Shown in pieces: positions 6,614 through 12,396 of a stretch of DNA of 12,396 bases. The position numbers and the translations under genes are program-made. The notes beneath the pieces were generated by a model that made no database searches, was not told the DNA's origin, and saw only the letters and a list, made by a program, of their open reading frames with translations. The stretch lies in contig JASHWW010000134.1 of assembly GCA_030043855.1 (NCBI GenBank), positions 1-12,396 on the forward strand, written 5' to 3'. The number at the start of each line of letters is the position of its first letter. Within the stretch, counting starts at the first letter, position 1. This DNA comes from Thermoplasmata archaeon (GTDB taxonomy: Archaea > Thermoplasmatota > Thermoplasmata > Lutacidiplasmatales > UBA184).

Positions 6614-7150
6614 ATGGGGGGAAGACGACCTCGGAGCCGCCGGGCGGGGACCACGCCCGGGGGCCCTCCGCGCGGGGGGACCCCCAAGGACCAGTACGTG
6701 GTCCGGTTGGGCGTCTCCTTAGAGCCGGACCTGCTCGGCCGTTTGGACGAGTGGGTGCGCGCGCGGAACTCGCCGAGCCGCTCGGACGCCATTCGCGCCC
6801 TCATCCGGAAGGAGCTCGCCGAACACGAACTCGGGGACCCGGATTCCGATTCGGTGGCCAGCGTCCTCCTGATCTATCGTCACGACGCGCCCAACGTGCT
6901 CCGGCGACTGACGGCCGTCGAACATCGGTGGGGGGCCCACGTCCGATCCTCGTCCCACGTCCACCTGGAGGGCGGATCCTGCATGCAGCTGGTCGGCCTC
7001 GTCGGAAAGCGGGACGAGGTCGTCCACGCGGCCGAGGACCTCCGTGGGGTCAAGGGAATCGCGTTCGGACGATATTCGCTCGGGACCCCCGTCGTCGCCG
7101 GGGGCCGTACGGGCCACCACCACCCCCACCCCACGGATCCCCCGGACTGA
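6614..7150 (+). CDS. nikR: NikR nickel-responsive transcriptional regulator
   Basis: Ribbon-helix-helix repressor that binds DNA when loaded with Ni2+. Residues 29-70 (VVRLGVSLEPDLLGRLDEWV then RSDAIRALIRKEL) form the DNA-binding domain, and about 82-158 the ACT-like nickel domain. All four nickel ligands of E. coli NikR have counterparts at identical spacing: H104, H115 and H117 (in SHVHLEGG) and C123. The C-terminus carries an extra HHHPHP stretch (168-173) that could bind metal. ATG 6614 gives 178 residues with a basic, Gly/Pro/Arg-rich lead of 28. GTG 6698 gives 150 residues, aligns with the usual NikR start and has AAGGA (6686-6690) seven bases ahead, so it is a serious alternative. Its likely target is the divergent permease; the next gene follows after eight bases. 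Confidence 0.94.
   Translation: MGGRRPRSRRAGTTPGGPPRGGTPKDQYVVRLGVSLEPDLLGRLDEWVRARNSPSRSDAIRALIRKELAEHELGDPDSDSVASVLLIYRHDAPNVLRRLTAVEHRWGAHVRSSSHVHLEGGSCMQLVGLVGKRDEVVHAAEDLRGVKGIAFGRYSLGTPVVAGGRTGHHHPHPTDPPD
6659..6684 (+). other. GC-rich hairpin at the start of nikR
   Basis: CCCTCC (6664-6669) can pair with GGGGGG (6674-6679) around a GCGC loop, extended below one G-A mismatch by four G-C pairs (6659-6662 with 6681-6684). It ends two bases before AAGGA (6686-6690) and the possible GTG start at 6698. In RNA it would be stable. It may simply be coding sequence for Gly/Pro codons, or a leader element if translation starts at 6698. Confidence 0.3.
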
Positions 7151-7158
7151 GGGGGCCG

Positions 7159-8247
7159 ATGCCGTCGCGGGGGGACGCGGCCCTCGCCGACGCGATCGTG
7201 CGGGGATACCTGCACCTCCGCTCCGGTGCCACCGTCACCATCGAAGCCTGGTCGCACGCGCTCCCGCTCGCACGCGCGTTGGTCGTGGCCGCACGACGTC
7301 GGGGCGCCGAACCGGTCCTCGTCCTCGAGGACGAAGAAGCGTTCTTCCAGAGCTTGGGGCCGCGGGACGCGGCGATTCCGGTAAGCGCCGCCGCGCTGGG
7401 GGGCCTCGGAGACGCGTACGTGTACCTCCCGGGCCCGGAGCAGTTCCCGCGGCTCTTTGGGCTCCGCTGGGCCGAACTCGCGGCGGTCGGCGGGCGGCAC
7501 AGCCGGCGGTGGCGCCAGATCGCCGATCGTCGCGGTCTCACGGCGCTGCGCCTCGCGATCGCGGACGCGACCCCGACCGCCGCCGAGCGGTACGGCGTCG
7601 ACGTGGACGAGTGGCGGGAGGAGATTCGGGCGGCGACTCTCGTCCCTCCCCGGCAGCTCACCCGTTCGGCCGACGAGATCCTCCGGCGACTCCGCACCTC
7701 CGGGATCCTCCGGATCCGACATTCGAACGGGACCGACCTTCGGGTCGACCTCCGCGCTCGATCGCCGGTCGTCGAAGATGGCACCCGGAGGCGGTCTTCC
7801 TCGACCGCGTGGATCGACGTCCCCGCCGGGGTCGTCCGCGTCCCCGTGGCGACCGGGACGGGCGATGGAGTCTGGGAGTCGAACCGGCAGGTCTACGACC
7901 GCTGGTCCGAGCCACCGGTCGCCGTCGGGGCGAGCTTCCGGTTCCGCGCGGGTCGGATGCGCGAGGTGACGTTCGACCGGGGCGGAGCAGGGTTCGCGGC
8001 CGGGTACGCGCTCGGGGGCGCGGGGCGCGGCGCCCCGAGCTCCATCACGTTCGGTCTCAACCCTCGGGTGGTAAACGCCCCGGAGGTCGGGCACCTCGCC
8101 CACGGGACGGTCGGTTTGGGGATCGGGAACAACGAACGGTCCGGGGGACGGAACCGGGCCCGGTTCGCGTACTGGACCGGGCTGACCGGGGCGGAGTTCG
8201 AACTGGACGGACGCCCGTGGGCGTATCCCTCCCGCCCCCGCACCTGA
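7159..8247 (+). CDS. M29 aminopeptidase-like protein lacking the usual metal ligands
   Basis: A 362-residue protein whose C-terminal half reads like the M29 (aminopeptidase T, COG2309)/NicX-like family: HSNGTDLRVDL (188-198), VPAGVVRVPVATG (221-233), FGLNPRV (298-304), HGTVGLGIGNN (315-325), SGGRNRARF (328-336) and ELDGRPW (348-354). In active relatives, as I recall their consensus, these blocks are PAGEVF, ELGIGLNP, GTVHIALG and GGxNxSxxHxD. Here the Glu, Glu, His, His and Asp are V225, S295, G319 and residues near F336-Y338, so metal binding looks lost. The N-terminal half (7-130) is an alpha/beta region. ATG 7159 has a GAGGGGG Shine-Dalgarno-like run ahead of it (about 7149-7155) and follows nikR by eight bases, so they probably share an mRNA. 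Family assignment is from memory of motifs; a non-peptidase role is likely. Confidence 0.68.
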   Translation: MPSRGDAALADAIVRGYLHLRSGATVTIEAWSHALPLARALVVAARRRGAEPVLVLEDEEAFFQSLGPRDAAIPVSAAALGGLGDAYVYLPGPEQFPRLFGLRWAELAAVGGRHSRRWRQIADRRGLTALRLAIADATPTAAERYGVDVDEWREEIRAATLVPPRQLTRSADEILRRLRTSGILRIRHSNGTDLRVDLRARSPVVEDGTRRRSSSTAWIDVPAGVVRVPVATGTGDGVWESNRQVYDRWSEPPVAVGASFRFRAGRMREVTFDRGGAGFAAGYALGGAGRGAPSSITFGLNPRVVNAPEVGHLAHGTVGLGIGNNERSGGRNRARFAYWTGLTGAEFELDGRPWAYPSRPRT

Positions 8248-8256
8248 ACGCCGCAA

Positions 8257-9183
8257 CTAGCTCGCGGGGGGCGTGGGCCCGAGCCGTTCCGCGAACGCGC
8301 GCAGCAGGTCGGCCGCGTGATCGAGGTGCCGCGCGGAAATCTGCTCTACGTTCGCGCCCAGCGACACCGTCCCATCGGCCTCGACCATCGCCCGTCGGAC
8401 CTCGTCCCAGATCTCGATCGCGCGGTCGGCCGATCGCCGGCCGGCGTGCTCCTCGTTCGCCTCGAGGATCGATCGCTCGGCCCCTTCCGGGATGTCCGCC
8501 CCGAACCACCGGGCGAAATCGAGGTCCGCCTCGTCCGCCAGCGGCGCGAAGCTCACGAGGACCGCCGCCGGCGGGAGGTTCGCCCGTCGGCACAGCTGGT
8601 CGTACTCGAGGATGAGCCGCTTGACCGCGGTCGCATCGAAGACGAGCTGGGTGGTGAAGAACGACGCGCCGGCGCGGGTCTTGAGCAGCATGCGGTGCGC
8701 CTCCCCCGTGCGTTGGGGGATCGCGACGCTCCCGACCCGGCCGCCCACGGCCGCCACCATCGGTCCGGCCAACCGCGTCGCTTCGGTCACCGACGGCCCC
8801 GGGTACGGGATGAATCGACTCGAGCCCCCCACGAGCACCAGATGGTGCAGCCCGCCGTCGACGGTCTCGCGCACCCACCGCTCGAGCGACGGCAGGTCGA
8901 GGTGCGCGACGATCTTGTTCACCACCATCTCGGGGGCGTCGGGGCCGTCGAACTGGCGCGCGTAGGTCCGCGGATCCCCCGTCCGATAGTACGGGCGTCC
9001 CTCGTGGTTCTCGTCCGCGAGCTCGGGCACGTTGATCGCGTCCAACCGCGGGACCGCTCGCAACAGCTCCCGGACGCCGGCCACCCGCGCCTCCGCGAGC
9101 GCGGCCGACGCACGGGCCGGCGGGGGGACGGGTTCGAAGAACAGCGGGTCGTGCGCGAGCGCCTCGGCGAGTCGTCGCCGCAC
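8257..9183 (-). CDS. methylenetetrahydrofolate reductase (MetF)-like flavoprotein
   Basis: A 308-residue protein of MTHFR-type TIM-barrel fold (COG0685). Members reduce methylene- to methyl-tetrahydrofolate (or pterin) with FAD. Visible: FFEPVPPP (15-22), where E17 fits the catalytic glutamate; HLVLVGGSSRF (114-124); SVAIPQRTGEAHRMLLKTRAGASFFTTQ in 152-179, where Q179 fits the substrate-binding glutamine before FD; and a C-terminal GANVEQIS block. The Asp of bacterial LxLRGD is replaced by Gly near 119-120, so this is a divergent branch. The GTG at 9181-9183 was chosen over a GTG at 9240 because GGAGGAGGA lies six bases upstream of it and a TATA element (9217-9223) would fall inside the longer form. 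It converges with the M29-like gene, nine bases between stops. Cofactor and substrate are not certain. Confidence 0.84.
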   Translation of the reverse strand: MRRRLAEALAHDPLFFEPVPPPARASAALAEARVAGVRELLRAVPRLDAINVPELADENHEGRPYYRTGDPRTYARQFDGPDAPEMVVNKIVAHLDLPSLERWVRETVDGGLHHLVLVGGSSRFIPYPGPSVTEATRLAGPMVAAVGGRVGSVAIPQRTGEAHRMLLKTRAGASFFTTQLVFDATAVKRLILEYDQLCRRANLPPAAVLVSFAPLADEADLDFARWFGADIPEGAERSILEANEEHAGRRSADRAIEIWDEVRRAMVEADGTVSLGANVEQISARHLDHAADLLRAFAERLGPTPPAS

Positions 9184-9189
9184 GGTGAT

Positions 9190-9198
9190 TCCTCCTCC
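9190..9198 (-). promoter_or_regulatory. strong ribosome binding site of the MetF-like gene
   Basis: On the minus strand it reads GGAGGAGGA, six bases before the GTG at 9183. It is the clearest Shine-Dalgarno sequence in the window and decides the start of the gene. Confidence 0.75.
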
Positions 9199-9216
9199 GC
9201 CGGGGGCCCCCGGTCC

Positions 9217-9223
9217 GATAAAA
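9217..9223 (-). promoter_or_regulatory. TATA box of the MetF-like gene
   Basis: TTTTATC on the minus strand, centred about 37 bases from the GTG at 9183. Transcription about 25 bases downstream would start near 9195, leaving a leader so short that it begins close to or within the Shine-Dalgarno run. Confidence 0.45.
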
Positions 9224-9302
9224 CGTCCTAGAGCGCGCACCGGCCGTCCCCTTCGCCCCGCGGGTCCGGTAAGCTCTTCGCCCGACCCACGTTCGGTCGC
9301 CC

Positions 9303-10154
9303 GTGCCCCCTCGGCGGAAACCGGCGCGACCGGTCGCCTCGCTCCCGCTCGGCGACTCCAGCGCCCGGATCCACCTCGCTCCGGTCGGCTTCGAGGTCGA
9401 ACGGATCACCCAGCCGATCGAGGCCGATCGCGCCGACCGGGTCTATCTCGTCACGCGGGCGGAGCGGGATGCGGCCGGGCCATTCCTGGACGAGGTCGTC
9501 CGTCGGCTCCGCGCGTTGCCGTGGCCGATCGAGGTCCACGTCGTTCGGACCGACCTCTGGAACGTCTTCGACGCGCTCGCGGCCTACCGCGCCCTGTTCG
9601 AGTCCGAGCGGCGCCTGGACCGGGCGCGGACCGATGTCGTGCCGATTCGGGTCAACGTCTCGACCGGGACGAAGATCACGGCGATCGCGGGGACGCTCGC
9701 CAGCATGCTCTGGCGCGGGGAGCCGTACTACGCGCACGTCTCCCGCGCCTGGTACTCGGGCCGGACTCCCTCGGTCGCCTCGGTGCGCGACATCGTCGAT
9801 CGGGTGGAACCGGTGAACGTCTACGAGCTCCGCTCGCCGGCGCCAGACCTGGTCGCGGTCATCGAGGCGCTCGACCGGCGGGGCGGCGCGCTCCGCAAGC
9901 GCGAGCTGATCCGGGAACTCGGACTGGACGGGTCTCCCGCTGCGGGGGGGAATCCTCCCTCCCCGCAGGCCCTGCACGGTCGGCTCCGTCGCCGCCTGGA
10001 CCCCCTCGAGGAACGGTGGGGGTTCGTCCGGAGCGAGGGTCCCGGACCGCGAGCTCGGGTCGCCCTCACCGAGCAGGGCCGGATCGCCGTCGCGCTCTTC
10101 GGCCACCGGCGAAGTCTCGATAGTAAGGCGAGTAACGTTACGAGAATTAAGTAG
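9303..10154 (+). CDS. CARF-like winged-helix transcriptional regulator (HFX_2341/DUF6293-type)
   Basis: A 283-residue protein. Residues 22-175 form a Rossmann-like region: RIHLAPVGFEVERITQPIE (22-40), VYLVT (47-51), and NVSTGTKITAIAGTLASM (118-135). The STGTK loop after a hydrophobic strand resembles the ligand-binding loop of CARF domains in Csa3-like and HFX_2341-type archaeal regulators, which can bind cyclic oligonucleotides. Residues 181-270 look like a winged helix (LVAVIEALDRRGGALRKRE then a C-terminal ALTEQGRIAVAL). GTG 9303 is the only usable start ahead of the first strand. No CRISPR or Cas gene is nearby, so ligand and targets are unknown. A short dyad, CGACC (9283-9287) and GGTCG (9295-9299), lies just ahead of the start and could be an autoregulatory site. 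The last 14 codons are unusually AT-rich. Confidence 0.78.
   Translation: MPPRRKPARPVASLPLGDSSARIHLAPVGFEVERITQPIEADRADRVYLVTRAERDAAGPFLDEVVRRLRALPWPIEVHVVRTDLWNVFDALAAYRALFESERRLDRARTDVVPIRVNVSTGTKITAIAGTLASMLWRGEPYYAHVSRAWYSGRTPSVASVRDIVDRVEPVNVYELRSPAPDLVAVIEALDRRGGALRKRELIRELGLDGSPAAGGNPPSPQALHGRLRRRLDPLEERWGFVRSEGPGPRARVALTEQGRIAVALFGHRRSLDSKASNVTRIK
10132..10153 (+). promoter_or_regulatory. palindrome and TATA-like element at the end of the CARF-like gene
   Basis: GTAACGTTAC (10132-10141) is a perfect ten-base palindrome, followed by AGAATTAAGTA (10143-10153), the most AT-rich stretch nearby. The centre of TTAA is about 28 bases ahead of a GTG at 10176. Together these could be an operator and promoter for what follows. 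They lie within the last codons of the preceding gene, whose codons become AT-rich here. Confidence 0.35.
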
Positions 10155-10175
10155 CCGCCCACCCGTTCCTTCCTC

Positions 10176-10406
10176 GTGGACGACAGGAACGGATCGGTCG
10201 GACCGACGGGGTTGGGTTCGTCCGGGCCGGTGTCGAGCTCCCGGGTGCCGAAGGCGATCTTCGGGTCGCGGCCGAACGGAGCGGCGATGGTGGAGCGTCC
10301 CGGTGCGACGTGGGCGCCTCCACCCCGATCCCCCCACCCCCCGCGGCCCTCGGGACCCGCCGGTCCGCGTCCGGAACGGCCGGACGGGGCCCGCGGGCCG
10401 GTGTGA
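10176..10406 (+). CDS. doubtful small ORF, 76 residues, Gly/Pro/Ser-rich
   Basis: It begins at GTG 10176, about 28 bases after a TATA-like element, and would be leaderless. The product is low-complexity (PPPRSPHPPRPSGPAGPRP near the C-terminus) with no domain I recognise. The antisense frame in the same region is also open with GC-rich third positions and contains a protein-like stretch, so coding strand is uncertain. The rest of the 294-base gap between 10155 and 10448 shows no RNA gene or repeat. Treat as a candidate only. Confidence 0.22.
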   Translation: MDDRNGSVGPTGLGSSGPVSSSRVPKAIFGSRPNGAAMVERPGATWAPPPRSPHPPRPSGPAGPRPERPDGARGPV

Positions 10407-10420
10407 ACTGCCGGTCGAAC

Positions 10421-10427
10421 GGATAAC
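10421..10427 (+). promoter_or_regulatory. TATA-like element ahead of the 158-residue gene
   Basis: GGATAAC sits in GC-rich surroundings, centred 25 bases upstream of the GTG at 10449. The spacing is the same as at the NiCoT permease and suggests a leaderless transcript for the two-gene unit that follows. Confidence 0.4.
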
Positions 10428-10448
10428 TCGCCTTCGTCTCGCGCGCTC

Positions 10449-10925
10449 GTGCCCCACGGCCGTCTCGCCGAGACCGCCTCCCTGCTCCGCCAGGGGATCG
10501 CATTGGAACTGCGGTTCGGATCCCACTCCCTGGAGGCCATGGCCGAGCTGGCCGAGACGATCGAGACGTCCCTCTACGTCCCCGGTTCTCTCGTCACGCA
10601 AGCGGGCGGCCTCGCGCTCACATTGGCGAATCCTCCCCTTCGGGTCGGCGCCTTCGAGTCCGTCCGTGCGCTCGTGGATGGGCAGCCAGTTCCCGCGTCC
10701 CGCCTCCGCGTCCGCGTCGGGGAGACCGGGCCCTGGATCCCGGCCGCTGCGATCGGTCCGACTTCCCCGCTCGCGCTGGGACCGGGCGTCCGAACGGAGT
10801 GGGCGATCGACGGGATCGCTCGCACCCCGGGCGCGCGGGTGACGATCCGGTTCGAATTCCGGAACGTCGCGATCCCGCCGCTCGTCTGGTGCGAACTTCA
10901 GGAACGGGTCGGAGAGGGTCCGTGA
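10449..10925 (+). CDS. unrecognised 158-residue protein coupled to the debranching-type glycosidase
   Basis: I do not recognise this protein. Residues 1-25 are helical (ETASLLRQGIALEL); the rest alternates short hydrophobic stretches and turns (SLYVPGSLVTQAGGLALTL, ASRLRVRVGE, ARVTIRFEFRNVAIPP), pointing to a beta-rich, soluble domain. It has no signal peptide or membrane segment and a single cysteine (near 148, in VWCEL). GTG 10449 lies 25 bases after a TATA-like element. The stop overlaps the GTG of the glycosidase gene as GTGA, so the two are translationally coupled and probably work on the same polysaccharide or in one complex; that is inference from position. Confidence 0.78.
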   Translation: MPHGRLAETASLLRQGIALELRFGSHSLEAMAELAETIETSLYVPGSLVTQAGGLALTLANPPLRVGAFESVRALVDGQPVPASRLRVRVGETGPWIPAAAIGPTSPLALGPGVRTEWAIDGIARTPGARVTIRFEFRNVAIPPLVWCELQERVGEGP

Positions 10926-12396
10926 GTCTCGGAGCGCCGCGTCCGCGACTGCTGGCCGGTCGGGCGTCCGCGGCGGTGCACGACGGTGCGGGCGACCTCG
11001 ACCTGCTGCGGGAGACCCGCGGAGCAGCGCTCCCATGGGGAGGGGTCTACGGACAGCTGGTACGCCTCACCGAAGGGTGGACGGTCCGGGTCGCGCACAG
11101 CGAAACGATCGCGTCCCTGGCGGCGACCCGAACGAGCGGCGCGGGGGACGACTTCGTATGGCGGACGGAACACACGCTCGGCCCGTTCCGGATCGCGCAG
11201 ACGTTGACGCTGCTGACCGAGCCGCCCGGCCTCCACCGGCGCCTGCGCTTCCGTTCGCTCGACCCCGGGGCGACGGAGGTCGCGGTCGTGAGCTCGTTCG
11301 TACCCCATCTCCTACCGGTCCTTGTCGAGGGGATCCGGCCTGTGGAGTTCCGGGCGCAGACGTTCCGCGACGGTCTCACCGTCCGGCACGGGAGCTTCGC
11401 GCTGGAGGTACGGAGCGACCCGATGCCCGACCATCTCTACGTGAACCGTGCCTCCTGGCGCGGAGGTCGAAGGGATGGCCCGCTCCGGGAGGTCTCGGCC
11501 GACTTCCACCTGCATGTTCCCCCGGACGGCGAGGCGCGCCTGGACCTCCTGCTCTTCGGTGGGCTCGAGCGGGAGCGACCTCGTTGGGCCTCGGCCGCCA
11601 CGTCGGCGCTCGGCGACCCGGAACGGGCGGTGGCGGGAGAGCGCGCCGCCGCGGAAGCCCGGGCGCGCGACGTCCCCGAGCTCACGGTCCCCGATGCCCC
11701 GTGGTTGGCCGCGGCCTACGCGAGTGCCGTGCGGGCCCTCCATCGGCTCTACTCCTCCCCGACAGATGGAATGACGGGGCTCGTCGCGGGCTATCCGTGG
11801 TACTCGGCCCTCTGGGGTCGCGACCTCGCCTGGATGCTCCCCGCCGTGCTCTGGCTGGGCGACTTCGATTGGGCGGAACGCTCGATCGACACGCTGTTCC
11901 GGTTCCAGGCGCCGTCCGACCTCCCGGCGTTCGGCGCGGAGACGGGCGAGCTCCCGATGCAGGTCGCGCCGGGACCGGTGCTGATCTACGGCACCTCCGA
12001 TACGACCTGGCACGCCCCGACCCTCGTCCATCGGTTTCTGCGGCACGGCGGCTCCCCCGAGGCCGGCGTGCGATGGGCAGACGGGGTCCGCCGGGCGCTG
12101 GCGTGGGGCGATCGCCGCACCGACCCCGCTACCGGCCTCGTCCGGAACGGCGGGGAGGTCGCGGAGATCTCGGCGACGACCGCCGCGCTCACGCGGGTCC
12201 GGTACGGCATTGACGCCCCGGACACGACGATCTGGGATTCGGCCGACCGGCGCGACCACGCGATCGACCTCCAAGCGCTCGCCTGCGAGGCGTGGCGGGC
12301 GGCCGCCGACGTGCTGCCGGGCCCCACCGGTCCGGTCGGCGGCGGCTGGCGGGGTCGGGCCGACCGATTGGCGGCCGCGGTCCGCTCGCGCTACCC
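10922..12396 (+). CDS. amylo-alpha-1,6-glucosidase / glycogen-debranching-type six-hairpin glycosidase (cut by right edge)
   Basis: It starts at GTG 10922-10924 and stays open to the window end, giving 491 residues; the family is about 600-700 long. Residues 12-220 are a beta-rich N-terminal domain (WGGVYGQLVRLTEGWTVRV, ending FHLHVPPDGEARLDLLLFGG), as in glycogen debranching enzyme N-terminal regions. From about 255 the (alpha/alpha)6-type catalytic domain begins: AGYPWYSALWGRDLAWMLPA (289-308, the WGRD block), GELPMQV (342-348), YGTSDTTWHAPTLV (356-369) and RDHAIDLQALACEAW (444-458). These match COG3408 GDE-type glycosidases, which hydrolyse alpha-1,6 branches in glycogen or related glucans. 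No signal peptide, so probably cytosolic. The exact substrate is uncertain, and the C-terminal catalytic part lies outside the window. Confidence 0.86.
   Translation, partial: MSLGAPRPRLLAGRASAAVHDGAGDLDLLRETRGAALPWGGVYGQLVRLTEGWTVRVAHSETIASLAATRTSGAGDDFVWRTEHTLGPFRIAQTLTLLTEPPGLHRRLRFRSLDPGATEVAVVSSFVPHLLPVLVEGIRPVEFRAQTFRDGLTVRHGSFALEVRSDPMPDHLYVNRASWRGGRRDGPLREVSADFHLHVPPDGEARLDLLLFGGLERERPRWASAATSALGDPERAVAGERAAAEARARDVPELTVPDAPWLAAAYASAVRALHRLYSSPTDGMTGLVAGYPWYSALWGRDLAWMLPAVLWLGDFDWAERSIDTLFRFQAPSDLPAFGAETGELPMQVAPGPVLIYGTSDTTWHAPTLVHRFLRHGGSPEAGVRWADGVRRALAWGDRRTDPATGLVRNGGEVAEISATTAALTRVRYGIDAPDTTIWDSADRRDHAIDLQALACEAWRAAADVLPGPTGPVGGGWRGRADRLAAAVRSRY

Noticed and set aside
7044..8615. 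Long plus-strand frame overlapping nikR, the M29-like gene and the MetF-like gene
   Set aside because: It crosses three better-supported genes and its translation is Arg/Pro-rich without any motif.
9184..9240. Longer start of the MetF-like gene at GTG 9240
   Set aside because: The extension covers a TATA element and the GGAGGAGGA ribosome binding site that fits GTG 9183.
9228..11036. 602-residue open frame on the minus strand
   Set aside because: It runs antisense to the CARF-like gene and the 158-residue gene, is rich in Arg, Asp and Pro, and shows no family motif.
1..12396. CRISPR array, tRNA, rRNA or insertion sequence
   Set aside because: No regularly spaced repeats, cloverleaf-like segments, conserved rRNA blocks, transposase motifs or flanking duplications were seen on reading both strands.

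Overview
The window looks like chromosomal DNA from a GC-rich archaeon. The evidence is the LysW amino-group carrier protein in the same operon as argininosuccinate synthase and lyase, an archaeal NikR, a CARF-like (HFX_2341-type) winged-helix regulator, and TATA-type elements about 25 bases ahead of several start codons, some apparently leaderless. A high-GC member of Thermoplasmatota fits this gene mix, but that placement is inference. Genes are tightly packed, no gap exceeds 300 bases, and I see no rRNA, tRNA, CRISPR array or insertion sequence.

Bases 1-4459 (minus strand) hold an arginine biosynthesis operon, argG-argH-lysW-lysX-lysY, with the last gene cut by the left edge. Four of the five genes overlap or nearly touch (ATGA at argH/lysW, 8 bases at lysW/lysX, GTGA at lysX/lysY). 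LysW carries glutamate (or alpha-aminoadipate) on its C-terminal Glu. LysX makes the isopeptide bond and LysY reduces the phosphorylated intermediate. ArgG and ArgH perform the last two steps to arginine. The kinase, aminotransferase and hydrolase (LysZ, LysJ, LysK) are not visible and may lie beyond the left edge.

Divergent from argG, at 4555-5205, is a predicted amino-acid regulator with a C-terminal ACT domain. The shared intergenic stretch has a TATA element, a direct repeat and an inverted repeat, so the regulator may control argG and itself.

Bases 5306-7150 form a nickel unit. A NiCoT-type nickel/cobalt permease (minus) is divergent from nikR (plus), with a dyad between them that could be the NikR operator. 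Directly after nikR is an M29-aminopeptidase-like protein that appears to lack all the usual metal ligands of the family. It converges on a MetF-like methylenetetrahydrofolate reductase homologue (minus).

Bases 9303-12396 (plus) hold the CARF-like regulator, a gap of about 294 bases with a doubtful small ORF, an unrecognised 158-residue protein, and, overlapping its stop codon, a glycogen-debranching-type six-hairpin glycosidase that runs off the right edge.
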